A stretch of 64,000 bases of DNA from Candidatus Saccharicenans sp. (GTDB taxonomy: Bacteria; Acidobacteriota; Aminicenantia; Aminicenantales; Saccharicenantaceae): contig JANLFU010000003.1 of NCBI GenBank assembly GCA_024653215.1, positions 1-64,000 on the forward strand, written 5' to 3'. The position numbers and the translations under genes are program-made. Every line of letters begins with the position of its first letter. Positions within the stretch are counted from its first letter, which is position 1. The notes below the pieces were generated by a model, which was not told where the DNA came from, did not search any database, and saw nothing but the letters and a program-made list of their open reading frames with translations. Below, in pieces: positions 42,567-50,785 of the stretch.

Positions 42567-43454
42567 TCATCGAATCTTATGGCGGCTCAGCCGTCGGCTG
42601 AGGCTTCTTGAAGCCAGGCTGATTAACAATATCAGGAGGGTCAGGATGGCGGCCGAGGCGAACGCCCTCTGCTGAACTTCCGGGAAAGGCGAATTCAGTT
42701 GAAAAAAAATGGCCAGAGGGAGGGTGGCCACCGGCTGGAGCAGGGAGGTGGTGATTTTATCGGTATAACCGGCGGTGAACAGCACGGCGGCAGCATCCCC
42801 CAGTCCCCGGCCCATGGCCATGAGCACGGCCGTCACCAGGCCGGGAAAAGTCTGGCGGAGAACCACCCGGGTGGCGGTCTGCCAGCGACTGGCTCCCAGC
42901 GAATAGGTGGCCTCCTTTAGGTCGGCGGGGACCAGCTTTATGGTTTCGTCCAGGGCCCGGCTGAGAATCGGCAGCTCCACCAGGGCCACCGTGATCAGTC
43001 CGGCCAGGAGCGAAGCCCGCAGGTGAAAGGTTATCATGATCAGAAAACCGAAGGCCCCGTAGACTATGGACGGTATTCCCCACAGCACATCGAGAGCGAA
43101 CCTGATCAACTCGGCCAGCCGGGATTTCCGGCGGAGATAGCTGTTTAAAAAGACCACGGCCGGCAGGGCGATGGCCAGGGCCAGCAGGGTGGCCCCGAAC
43201 ACCACCTGCAGTGAACCCAGGATGGCGTTTAAGATGCCACCTTCCCGGCCCAGGTAATAACCGCTTCCGGGATTCCGGGTTATCATCGATAATTTAAGGG
43301 CGGGCAGGCTTTTCCAAAGAATTATGGCCAGGATTAAAACCAGGCTGGCCAGGACAAGGCAGGCTGACACGACCATCAGCAACTTGAAGAATGACTCCAC
43401 CCGCAGCCGGGTCCTGAGCCTACCCGAATTCTGGTGTCCCGGTTGATTATTCAT
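42567..43454 (-). CDS. pstA: Phosphate-type ABC transporter permease (PstA-like, system 1)
   Basis: A 295-residue permease with about six membrane helices. The permease loop reads ELPILSRALDETIKLVPADLKEATYSLGASRWQT across a short stretch, typical of PstA. The LGASRWQT motif is the EAA-like contact for PstB. It overlaps pstC by 4 bp. The N terminus has a conserved-looking hydrophilic lead. Confidence 0.88.
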   Translation of the reverse strand: MNNQPGHQNSGRLRTRLRVESFFKLLMVVSACLVLASLVLILAIILWKSLPALKLSMITRNPGSGYYLGREGGILNAILGSLQVVFGATLLALAIALPAVVFLNSYLRRKSRLAELIRFALDVLWGIPSIVYGAFGFLIMITFHLRASLLAGLITVALVELPILSRALDETIKLVPADLKEATYSLGASRWQTATRVVLRQTFPGLVTAVLMAMGRGLGDAAAVLFTAGYTDKITTSLLQPVATLPLAIFFQLNSPFPEVQQRAFASAAILTLLILLISLASRSLSRRLSRHKIR

Positions 43455-44347
43455 CCAGACCTCCGGCTGATTCTGACCAGGTACCAGCGGGCCAGAAGGC
43501 TGAAACCGACCACTATCACCAGCAACAACAGGGCGGCCAGGTTGAGGGCCGATTCATAACCAGGAATGGACATCATTTCACCGTAATTGTTGGCCAGGAG
43601 GGCAGGCAGCGGGTAGGCGGGTGAAAGTAGGGATCTGGGTATGAGCGGCACGTTGCCCACCACCATCAGCACGGCGATGGTCTCCCCGAAGGCCCGCGAC
43701 AGTCCCAGGCCGCAGGCGGCCAGTATGCCCGGGAAGGATTTTTTCATTACCACATATCTTATGACTTCAAATCTGGTGGCTCCAAGGGACAGGGCAGCCT
43801 CTTTGAGGGACAGGGGGACGGAGTTCAGGACTTCAACCGAAACGCTGATGATGGTCGGGAGAATCATCAGGGCCAGGACCAGGGAGGCGGCCAGGATGCT
43901 GTAACCGGAACTCTGGTGTCCGAAGACCGGAGCCAGGTATTTGCCCACCAGCGGTACCACCACCAGGACCCCCCACATCCCGTAGATCACCGAAGGCATT
44001 CCGGCCAGAAGGTCGAGGACGGGCTGGAAAACCCTTCTCACCCTGGCCGGCGCGTACTCTGAAAGATACAGGGAGGTCAGGATGGAAACCGGGACCGCCA
44101 GCAGAAAGGCCGTGATGGTCACCCAGAGGGTGCCCAGAACGAAGGGCCAGAGACCGAAGTGACCTCGGCTCGGCAACCAGGTTGTTGAGAAAATTAGAGA
44201 AGAGAGAGATTTCAGGGAAAGCAGCGGCCAGGATTTGGCCAGCAAGGCCAGAAAAATTACCGCGGCCAGGGCCACCGGGAAAAAGGCGAAGGGCGCGGTA
44301 GCCAGCCCGGGTACCCGGTCTCGGCGGCTTAACCTGTAGAAGGCCAT
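43451..44347 (-). CDS. pstC: Phosphate-type ABC transporter permease (PstC-like, system 1)
   Basis: A 298-residue permease with about six membrane helices. It shows the PstC pattern PVLDLLAGMPSVIYGMWGV and VPLSLKEAALSLGATRFEV followed by the SRAFGETIAVLMVVGN block. It starts one base inside the pstS stop (TGATG), so translation is coupled. It pairs with PstA to form the channel. Confidence 0.9.
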   Translation of the reverse strand: MAFYRLSRRDRVPGLATAPFAFFPVALAAVIFLALLAKSWPLLSLKSLSSLIFSTTWLPSRGHFGLWPFVLGTLWVTITAFLLAVPVSILTSLYLSEYAPARVRRVFQPVLDLLAGMPSVIYGMWGVLVVVPLVGKYLAPVFGHQSSGYSILAASLVLALMILPTIISVSVEVLNSVPLSLKEAALSLGATRFEVIRYVVMKKSFPGILAACGLGLSRAFGETIAVLMVVGNVPLIPRSLLSPAYPLPALLANNYGEMMSIPGYESALNLAALLLLVIVVGFSLLARWYLVRISRRSG

Positions 44348-45411
44348 CAGCGACTTGCCTCCGGAAGGCGGTTTCCACTGATTTTCTGAAGTTCCCGGGC
44401 AGCAGCCTGGGGTGTAAGCTTAAGGTAACCTGCTTCTTCGGATAGGTCCTGTCCGCGGGTAAGAATCCACTCCAGAAAAGACAGGGCCAGCGGGCGGACA
44501 GCAGTTTTCTTGACCACCAGGTAAAGGTCGCGGGCCGGGGGAGACGGGTACAGCCCGCGGTCGATGGCCGCGGTCAGCTGGTGGCGGTCCTGGTAAAAAT
44601 CCTCTTCCGGCCCGATTCGTCCATTTCCGTCCAGGTCCAGGGGCAGGATGACCAGACCGGGGTGGGGCTTTAAGGTTCCCGGGTTGTAGGCGAAATTCAG
44701 ATTGTTGAAGCCCAGGCCATAGGGGTCTCGGCGGACGGCCTCGGCCAGGCCCGGGTCGCCATAAATAGCCACCCCTTTCAGGTCTTCCTGATGGGCCCCC
44801 AGGAAGGCGGCCCAGGTCTCGGCTGCCCCGCAGGCATCAGAGCGGACATAAACGTTGATGGGCGTCTGGCCGGGCAGCCCCAGCAATTCTTCCCAGAATC
44901 GCACCTTGCCTTCTATGAAGATATCTTTCAACACCGCGCCGGTCAGCCCTCTCTCCAGTATGGCTTTCAAGAACGGGTTGTTCTGGTTGATGGTTCCGAC
45001 CACGGCATCCCTGGCCACGGCCAGCGGCAGGGCTCCCCGGGCCAGCTCTTCGGGATTGATGTCGCGGGAGACCATGCCGATGTCCACCAGGCCGGCCAGA
45101 ACATCAGCCATGCCTTTGCCTGCCCCGCCGGCCTGGAGGTCAATTTTCACCCCCGGGTTTTCTTTCTGAAATTCTTCGGCCCAGCGGACAGCCAGCGGGT
45201 AAAGAGCCCAGGCTCCGGAGATGCTTATTTTCCCGCTCAGGGCGGTTTTCTGGTCAGTATGTCCCCCCGTTGCCAGGGATAGCGGGGCAAGCAGTATGGA
45301 AAAAATTAGAAGGCTCTGAAAGAATAGTTTCCCAGCCCGGGTGGCCAGGCGGCAGGGTAGGAGCTTGTTCAATCCAGAGCGTCTGTAACGCGGGACTTTC
45401 GGAAAACTCAT
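44347..45411 (-). CDS. pstS: Phosphate-type periplasmic binding protein (PstS-like, system 1)
   Basis: A 354-residue PstS-like protein. A hydrophobic export segment at about 29-46 precedes the mature ISISGAWALYPL region, followed by the family's QAGGAGKGMADVLAG. A canonical EF-hand-type loop, DLDGNGRIGPEE, lies at about 259-270, with acidic or amide residues at positions 1, 3, 5 and 12. Some PstS-like groups carry such a loop, so calcium may stabilise the protein. AAGGA precedes the ATG. Phosphate is the assumed ligand. Confidence 0.85.
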   Translation of the reverse strand: MSFPKVPRYRRSGLNKLLPCRLATRAGKLFFQSLLIFSILLAPLSLATGGHTDQKTALSGKISISGAWALYPLAVRWAEEFQKENPGVKIDLQAGGAGKGMADVLAGLVDIGMVSRDINPEELARGALPLAVARDAVVGTINQNNPFLKAILERGLTGAVLKDIFIEGKVRFWEELLGLPGQTPINVYVRSDACGAAETWAAFLGAHQEDLKGVAIYGDPGLAEAVRRDPYGLGFNNLNFAYNPGTLKPHPGLVILPLDLDGNGRIGPEEDFYQDRHQLTAAIDRGLYPSPPARDLYLVVKKTAVRPLALSFLEWILTRGQDLSEEAGYLKLTPQAAARELQKISGNRLPEASR

Positions 45412-45434
45412 ATTCTTTGTCCTTGTACTATTCG

Positions 45435-46442
45435 TTAAAAGCCCACCTGAAGATGCAGCAACAAGACACTGCGGTCAGGTCCAGCTTCCTGGCTATGGTA
45501 TTCGTAGTTAACCTGGAACTTGGAGGCCGGGCTCAGGAACCAGTTGGCTCCGGCAGTGTAGACTGTGATGCCCTGGTCGGCCAGGTTCCGGTCGGGCTCA
45601 AAATGATCAAGCTTGAAGATCAGCTGGTAGCTTTCCGGCTTGAGGTCCAGGGCCGCCTGCACATACCAGCCGTTTTTTTCGGTCAGGTCATCTTTACCCT
45701 CGATGTATTCGGCCACAAGGTGCAGGAAGCGAAAGTTGTAGCTGGCTTCCAGGCCAAATCTGTTTCTGACCAGGTTGGTGGAAGTAGCGGTGTCAAACCG
45801 CCGGCCGTTGTAAACGGAAAGGCCAAGGCTAAATCCCCTGGCCGGGTTGACTATGAGACGACCGGCGAAATCTTTCCGGCCGTTGTCATCTTTCTTGTTT
45901 ATCCCTGCTCCATTGACCAGACCGAAGCTGTATTGAAAGATTGAGAGGTGACCGAAAACCACCAGGCCTACGTCCCGGCCGGCCGAATTATTATCGCGGC
46001 CCGGGGCCAAAAGGTCGACCACTCGGGACCGGTTTACGGTCAGCAGCCGCCCGGCTGAGGTGGTGCTCTCCAGGCTGAACGGAACCAGGAACTGGCCGGC
46101 CCGGAGGCTGAACTTCTCGTCCAGCAGAACCTCGGCCAGGGCATCGAGCAGGACGGGGGACCTGGTCAGGTCGGCCTGGACCTTGAAACTCAGTTTCTTG
46201 AGGATCCGGCCGTCCAGGCTGAGCCTGGCCCGGCGGACCGAGAAGGTATCGGCTGCGTTGTTCTGCCCGGTAAACAGAAGCTGGGCAAACCCGGAGAGTT
46301 TGAGGGGCAGGCTGCTGGATATAGCCTGGCCCTGAGGTTTCTGGTTTTCCGTTTCAGGGCTGGCCAATAGCGGCACCTGGAGGGAGGTCAGGAGCAGACC
46401 ACAGCTCAGGACTATCAGCCACAGTGATCTTGAGAGCTTCAC
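45435..46442 (-). CDS. Phosphate-selective porin O/P-like outer membrane channel
   Basis: A 335-residue OprO/OprP-like porin. A signal peptide (about 1-28) is followed by beta-strand-rich sequence: FSVRRARLSLDGRILKKLSF, FSLRAGQFLVPFSLESTTSA, and a terminal aromatic residue (LHLQVGF), the beta-barrel assembly signal. It starts with GTG overlapping the Rrf2 stop. Its position before pstS suggests an uptake route for phosphate-like anions through the outer membrane. Confidence 0.88.
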   Translation of the reverse strand: MKLSRSLWLIVLSCGLLLTSLQVPLLASPETENQKPQGQAISSSLPLKLSGFAQLLFTGQNNAADTFSVRRARLSLDGRILKKLSFKVQADLTRSPVLLDALAEVLLDEKFSLRAGQFLVPFSLESTTSAGRLLTVNRSRVVDLLAPGRDNNSAGRDVGLVVFGHLSIFQYSFGLVNGAGINKKDDNGRKDFAGRLIVNPARGFSLGLSVYNGRRFDTATSTNLVRNRFGLEASYNFRFLHLVAEYIEGKDDLTEKNGWYVQAALDLKPESYQLIFKLDHFEPDRNLADQGITVYTAGANWFLSPASKFQVNYEYHSQEAGPDRSVLLLHLQVGF

Positions 46443-46888
46443 TTCTTCCTCCTTTTTACGGCGGTCTGGTTTATCATCAGCTGTCTCTTGAGGACATCTT
46501 CAAAACTGGTCTTTTCCAGGTGGGCAGCCACCATGTCCCGGACCTCTTTCCACAGCCATTTCAGGCCGCAGCGCTCTTCCAGGGGACAGGGCTCATGCTC
46601 CATTACGCTGACACAATTGATCGGGGCCAGCGGCCCGTCCATGACCCGGATGACCTCGGCCACGTTAATTTCAGCCGGCGGGCGGGAGAGATAGTAGCCA
46701 CCGGCCGGGCCTTTTTTGCTTTTGACGTAACCGGCTCTTTTCAGCAGGAGCAGGATCTGCTCCAGGAATTGCTGGGGAATGGCCTGGGCCAGTGAAATAA
46801 TTCGTATGGGTACCGGTCCCTGACCGTAGCGGGCGGCCAGTTCCAGCATGGCCCGGCTGGCGTATTCACCTCGGGTTGAAAGTCTCAT
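46439..46888 (-). CDS. Rrf2-family transcriptional regulator with Fe-S cysteines
   Basis: A 149-residue Rrf2 protein. The winged-helix N terminus reads MRLSTRGEYASRAMLELAAR, and KSKKGPAGGYYLSRPP matches the wing. Cys92, Cys101 and Cys107 (NCVSVMEHEPC, EERC) match the cluster ligands of IscR-type regulators. It is the first gene of the porin-pst operon, and a 19-bp palindrome overlaps its promoter, so it probably controls this operon itself. An oxygen, iron or nitrosative signal is plausible; which one is unknown. Confidence 0.9.
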   Translation of the reverse strand: MRLSTRGEYASRAMLELAARYGQGPVPIRIISLAQAIPQQFLEQILLLLKRAGYVKSKKGPAGGYYLSRPPAEINVAEVIRVMDGPLAPINCVSVMEHEPCPLEERCGLKWLWKEVRDMVAAHLEKTSFEDVLKRQLMINQTAVKRRKK

Positions 46889-46907
46889 GTTTTGGACCTT
46901 GATAATA

Positions 46908-46945
46908 GTTGATTAATTCTATCAACATTATCATATATTAGTCAA
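46908..46945 (-). promoter_or_regulatory. Promoter and Rrf2 operator of the pst operon 1
   Basis: On the minus strand TTGACT (46940-46945) and TAGAAT (46916-46921) are spaced 18 bp. A 19-bp perfect palindrome GTTGAT-N7-ATCAAC (46908-46926) covers the -10 element. This is the expected layout for repression by the Rrf2 protein encoded 20 bp downstream. Confidence 0.55.
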
Positions 46946-47136
46946 GACCCGGCCTGTCAAGCTTTTTTTTACGAAGGCGGACCCGGCCCAGGGCAGCCCG
47001 CGAACGGTCTGGGCTGGCCATCCCAGGGACGGTTTTCCCCTGTTCCACCGTAGCTCAACTTCTCTGCCCCGGCCAGGACCGGTTGCCATCGCTGGTTAGT
47101 TGTGGCATCATTTCATTTATCGAGAAGGAGGTAACC

Positions 47137-47931
47137 ATGGACGTCGGCAAGGCAGTCGGAACGGTTGTCTTTGTTCTGTTGCTGGCTTTGATAATGGCCG
47201 GGCCGGTCCATTCATATCAGACCCAGGCCGGCGAACCGAAGGTGGAGTTCAGGGAAACCAGCCGGGACTTTGGCCGCATAAAACAGGGTGAGGTGGTCAG
47301 CCATGAATTTACCTTCCGCAATGTCGGGAAGGGGATTCTGGTGGTCAAAAATGTTAGCACTTCTTGCGGCTGTGCCGCGGCCCTGGTTTCCCAGAAGGAA
47401 CTCTCACCCGGTCAGGAAGGTAAAATTAAAGTCAGCTTCGATTCCCGGGGTTATGCCGGCAAGGTTATAAAATATATATATTTTGAAAGCAACGACCCCG
47501 GCAGGCCAAGGCAGGAACTTACCATTACGGCCGAGGTTGAAACCGGCCCGGCACCCAGGATTGAGCTTGAACCCTATAACCTGGACCTGGGCCTGGCCCT
47601 GGAGGGCGAGGCTTCGGAGGCCGTGATCAAGGTCAAGAACAGCGGGCAGCTGGAGCTGGTGTTTGACATCGACAATCCGGGTTTTACCTTCATGGTCGGC
47701 AATAAGGTCATCAGCTTTCCCCATAAGGTCCCGGCGGGAAAGGAAATCATGCTCCGGGCCCTGGTCCCGGCGAGAGAGGGACGGATAGGTCCCCAGAGAG
47801 AATACGTGCTCATAAAGTCCAACGACCCGGCCCGCCCCAGCCTGTCCGTTTTTATCAGCCGGTATGTGGTCACCAGGGAAGAGCTGCGGCGCCTGTTCGA
47901 AAAGTACGGGAAGGAACTGGGGATAAAATAG
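47137..47931 (+). CDS. Exported DUF1573-domain protein
   Basis: A 264-residue protein. A signal peptide (about 8-26) precedes a DUF1573 domain with the typical TSCGCAAA motif (about 77-84) and GYAGKVIKYIYFESNDPGRP. A second immunoglobulin-like beta domain follows. The ATG at 47137 has a perfect AAGGAGGT. The cytochrome-like or dehydrogenase-linked function of this family is unknown. It might localise to the periplasm. Confidence 0.85.
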   Translation: MDVGKAVGTVVFVLLLALIMAGPVHSYQTQAGEPKVEFRETSRDFGRIKQGEVVSHEFTFRNVGKGILVVKNVSTSCGCAAALVSQKELSPGQEGKIKVSFDSRGYAGKVIKYIYFESNDPGRPRQELTITAEVETGPAPRIELEPYNLDLGLALEGEASEAVIKVKNSGQLELVFDIDNPGFTFMVGNKVISFPHKVPAGKEIMLRALVPAREGRIGPQREYVLIKSNDPARPSLSVFISRYVVTREELRRLFEKYGKELGIK

Positions 47932-47958
47932 TTAAGGTGCCGGCTTAAGGGAGATGAC

Positions 47959-48186
47959 GTGGCCAAACCCATCCTGACAGTCAGAGTTCAACCGAAAGCT
48001 TCCAAAAGGGAGATTGTTCCCATAACGGCCACCGAATTCAGAGCCAGGCTGACTTCTGCGCCGGAAAAGGGCCGGGCCAACCGGGAGCTGCTGGAGCTTC
48101 TGTCCGAATACCTGGGCCTGCCCTTGTCCAGGTTGAAAATAATCCGGGGCGAAAAATCCCGGGTCAAGCTGGTGGAAATCAGCTGA
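47959..48186 (+). CDS. DUF167 (YggU) family protein
   Basis: A 75-residue protein beginning with GTG. It has the DUF167 pattern: VQPKASKREIV, the central FRARLTSAPEKGRAN, then LPLSRLKIIRGEKSRVKLVEI. It lies 27 bp after the DUF1573 gene and is probably co-transcribed. The family is widespread and uncharacterised. Confidence 0.85.
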   Translation: MAKPILTVRVQPKASKREIVPITATEFRARLTSAPEKGRANRELLELLSEYLGLPLSRLKIIRGEKSRVKLVEIS

Positions 48187-48244
48187 TGATTTTGGCCATT
48201 CCGAAGCTCCCGCGCACTGCTGGCGGTTGGCTTATTTTTCCCGG

Positions 48245-48273
48245 TTGTTGTGGCTGCGGCGAATGTTTACAAT
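48245..48273 (+). promoter_or_regulatory. Promoter for the nucleoside transporter
   Basis: TTGTTG (48245-48250) and TACAAT (48268-48273) with a 17-bp spacer, upstream of the ATG at 48310. Confidence 0.42.
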
Positions 48274-48309
48274 TAGAAGAGAGTTTAATCCGACAACCTG
48301 GGTGGCGGC

Positions 48310-49620
48310 ATGAGTTACCTTAACCTGGTAAGTCTGGGCGGCCTGGTAATTCTGGCCCTGGTGGCCTGGTTATTTTCCTCCAACAAGAAGGTAGTCAACT
48401 GGAAAGTGGTGGGCTGGGGACTGGGCCTGCAGCTTCTTTTTGCCTTTGTCATTTTCCTGGTCCCGGCTGGCGGGCGAGTATTTCTGGTCATTAATGAAGT
48501 GGTGGTCCGGGTCCTGGACAGCGCCACTTCTGGCATCAAGTTTCTTTTTGGCCCGCTGGCCCTGCCCCCCGGGACCAGCAACGAGAGCGGTGAAACTTCC
48601 CCGGGTTTTATCCTGGCCTTCCAGGCGCTGCCGACCGTGGTCTTTTTTGCCGCCCTGGTCGGAGCCCTTTATTACCTTAAGGTGATGCCCTTTCTGATCC
48701 GGCTGTTTGCCAGGGTCTTTACCCGCCTGATGAAAATCAGCGGGGCTGAATCGCTGTGTGTCTCCAGCAATATCTTTGTCGGGGTGGAATCATCGCTGGT
48801 AGTCAGGCCATATCTTCCGCAGATGACCTCTTCCGAACTGGCCACGATTCTGACCGCGGGCATGGCCACCATTGCCTCCTCGGTTCTTTCGGTCTACGTG
48901 ATGATTCTAAGAGCCGGCTTGCCGACGATTGCCGGGCACCTGGTTTCAGCTTCCATCCTCTCGGCCCCGGCCGCCCTGCTCACGGCCAAACTGATGTTTC
49001 CGGAAACGGAACAGCCGGTTACCCTGGGCCTGGACGTTAAACCCTATTACGAAAAAGAAGACAACCTGATCATGGCCATCATCAACGGGGCCCAGTCCGG
49101 TCTCAAGCTGCTGGGGGGAATAGTGGCCCTGTTGCTGGCTTTCCTGGGGCTTCTGGCCCTTCTGGACCTGGTCCTGGGCTGGCTGGGCGGCCAGCTGAAT
49201 CACCTGCTGGGCTGGAGTTTTAGCTGGCAGGTTTCCGGCATTCTTAGCTATGTTTTTTACCCTTTTACCCTGGTCATGGGAGTTTCTCCCCAGGATGCTT
49301 CTCTGGTGGCCAGGCTCCTGGCTGAAAGGGTGGTGGCCACCGAGCTGGTCAGTTACCAGCATCTGGCCGGGCTGCTCCAGGCCGGTGCCTTCCACGACCC
49401 GCGTTCGGCCATCATCGCTTCCTATGCCCTCTGCGGCTTTGCTCACGTGGCTTCCCTGGCCATTTTTGTCGGGGGAATTGGGGCCCTGGCCCCGGGCCGG
49501 CTGAAGGACCTGTCGCGACTGGGGCTTAAAGCCCTGCTGGCGGCCACCCTGGCCTGTCTTATCACCGGAGCGGTGGCCGGCGTTTTCTACACCGGCTCTT
49601 CGGTGCTCTTCGGCCGGTGA
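48310..49620 (+). CDS. Concentrative nucleoside transporter (CNT/NupC family)
   Basis: A 436-residue inner-membrane symporter with 8-10 membrane helices. The substrate-binding motifs of CNT proteins are present: GAESLCVSSNIFVGVESSL and, near the C terminus, SAIIASYALCGFAHVASLAI. Sodium or proton coupling cannot be decided. It has its own promoter and is followed by a GC-rich hairpin. Confidence 0.93.
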   Translation: MSYLNLVSLGGLVILALVAWLFSSNKKVVNWKVVGWGLGLQLLFAFVIFLVPAGGRVFLVINEVVVRVLDSATSGIKFLFGPLALPPGTSNESGETSPGFILAFQALPTVVFFAALVGALYYLKVMPFLIRLFARVFTRLMKISGAESLCVSSNIFVGVESSLVVRPYLPQMTSSELATILTAGMATIASSVLSVYVMILRAGLPTIAGHLVSASILSAPAALLTAKLMFPETEQPVTLGLDVKPYYEKEDNLIMAIINGAQSGLKLLGGIVALLLAFLGLLALLDLVLGWLGGQLNHLLGWSFSWQVSGILSYVFYPFTLVMGVSPQDASLVARLLAERVVATELVSYQHLAGLLQAGAFHDPRSAIIASYALCGFAHVASLAIFVGGIGALAPGRLKDLSRLGLKALLAATLACLITGAVAGVFYTGSSVLFGR

Positions 49621-49621
49621 T

Positions 49622-49665
49622 GTCCGGGTGGCGGAGCCGGCCAGCGGCCTTGGCTCCAGCCGGAC
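49622..49665 (+). terminator. Hairpin after the nucleoside transporter
   Basis: GTCCGG...GGAGCC and GGCTCC...CCGGAC pair in a two-part stem of 12 bp around a GC-rich loop, starting right after the stop codon. There is no strong T-tract after it, so termination is only likely. The rest of the 289-bp gap to 49909 shows no gene; a weak promoter-like TAGAAT lies near 49877. Confidence 0.42.
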
Positions 49666-49909
49666 CCGGCTAAAGCCCAATAATTAACTTATTGATAGCC
49701 TTCTATACGGGAAATTTCGTTAAGCTTTTTCGTTTCAAAGTCACCCGTCAATTCCGAGGGCAAGCCCCGGAGCATGATAGTCGCCCGGTTACCGCTTTGT
49801 TCCCGATGAGAATAAAACGGCTTTCCTCCGTCTTTACTGTTGGAAAAAGTTTTTTAGAAATTGGCCCGGATATGATAGAATCTGAGAAAAGCAGTAAGGA
49901 GTAACAATC

Positions 49910-50785
49910 ATGACCGGACAAATCAAGACTATTCTCTGGGCCACGGATTTTTCCAAAGAATCCTTAACGGCTCTGTCCTACGCCAATTATCTGGGCAGAC
50001 GTTTCGGGGCCGAGATCAAGGCCCTGCACGTGGTCCCGGATTTTGCCCCGGCCCTTTATGAAAGCCGGGGGGTGGTGGTGGCCGAGCTGATGGAAAAACA
50101 GGAAGAGAGCCGGCGCCAGGCCCTGAAAAAGTTGCAGCGTCTTGCTGATAAAAACGAAATCAAGTTTTCCAAGCTGATTGTTGATACCGGCTCGGCCGGG
50201 AAGAAGATCCCGGAGTTGGCCGAGAAGGAAAAGTGCCAGCTGGTGGTCATCGGCCGCAAAGGCCTGTCCGCCCTGGAAAAGATACTTCTGGGCAGTGTGG
50301 CCAACCAGGTCCTGAGGCGGTCCCGGGTACCGGTTCTGGTGGTGCCCAAGCGCCGGGTAGGCCCGAAAATTGAAAACATCCTGGTGCCCACCGACTTTTC
50401 GGCTGCCGAAGAAAGGGAGCGAGACTATGCCTGGATGCTGGCCTCCAGCCTCAAGGCCAACCTGACCCTGCTCTATATCCTGGAACTTTACGATTTTAAG
50501 TTCTCTCCCGATGAGATTAAAAAGATGATGGACGAGGCCCTTCAGACACTGAAGAGCCGGAAGAAAAAGAAAGGCGATTTTGAAATCAAGGAGGTGGTGG
50601 TCAGGGACCTTAATGCCGCGGCCGGAATTGTGACCTATGCCGCCCGGCATAAACTCGACCTGATAGTGATGTCCACCTGCGTTTCGCCGCTGGAGAGATT
50701 TTTCCTGGGCAGCACCACCGAGAAGGTCATATCCTACTCGACCGTGCCGGTGCTGGCCCTACCTTCGGTCTATTGTAAGAAGTGA
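49910..50785 (+). CDS. Universal stress protein, tandem UspA domains
   Basis: A 291-residue protein with two UspA domains (about 1-150 and 155-290). Each begins with a characteristic strand: ILWATDFSKESLTAL and ILVPTDFSAAEERERD. The ATP-binding motif GRKGLSALEKILLGSVANQV is intact in the first domain, and the second has STCVSPLERFFLGSTTEKV. The ribosome site AAGGAG is 8 bp upstream. It overlaps dprA by 4 bp. Confidence 0.92.
   Translation: MTGQIKTILWATDFSKESLTALSYANYLGRRFGAEIKALHVVPDFAPALYESRGVVVAELMEKQEESRRQALKKLQRLADKNEIKFSKLIVDTGSAGKKIPELAEKEKCQLVVIGRKGLSALEKILLGSVANQVLRRSRVPVLVVPKRRVGPKIENILVPTDFSAAEERERDYAWMLASSLKANLTLLYILELYDFKFSPDEIKKMMDEALQTLKSRKKKKGDFEIKEVVVRDLNAAAGIVTYAARHKLDLIVMSTCVSPLERFFLGSTTEKVISYSTVPVLALPSVYCKK

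Noticed and set aside
49692-49904. 70-codon plus-strand frame before the universal stress protein
   Set aside because: No recognisable motif, no clear ribosome site, and it ends in the leader of the next gene.
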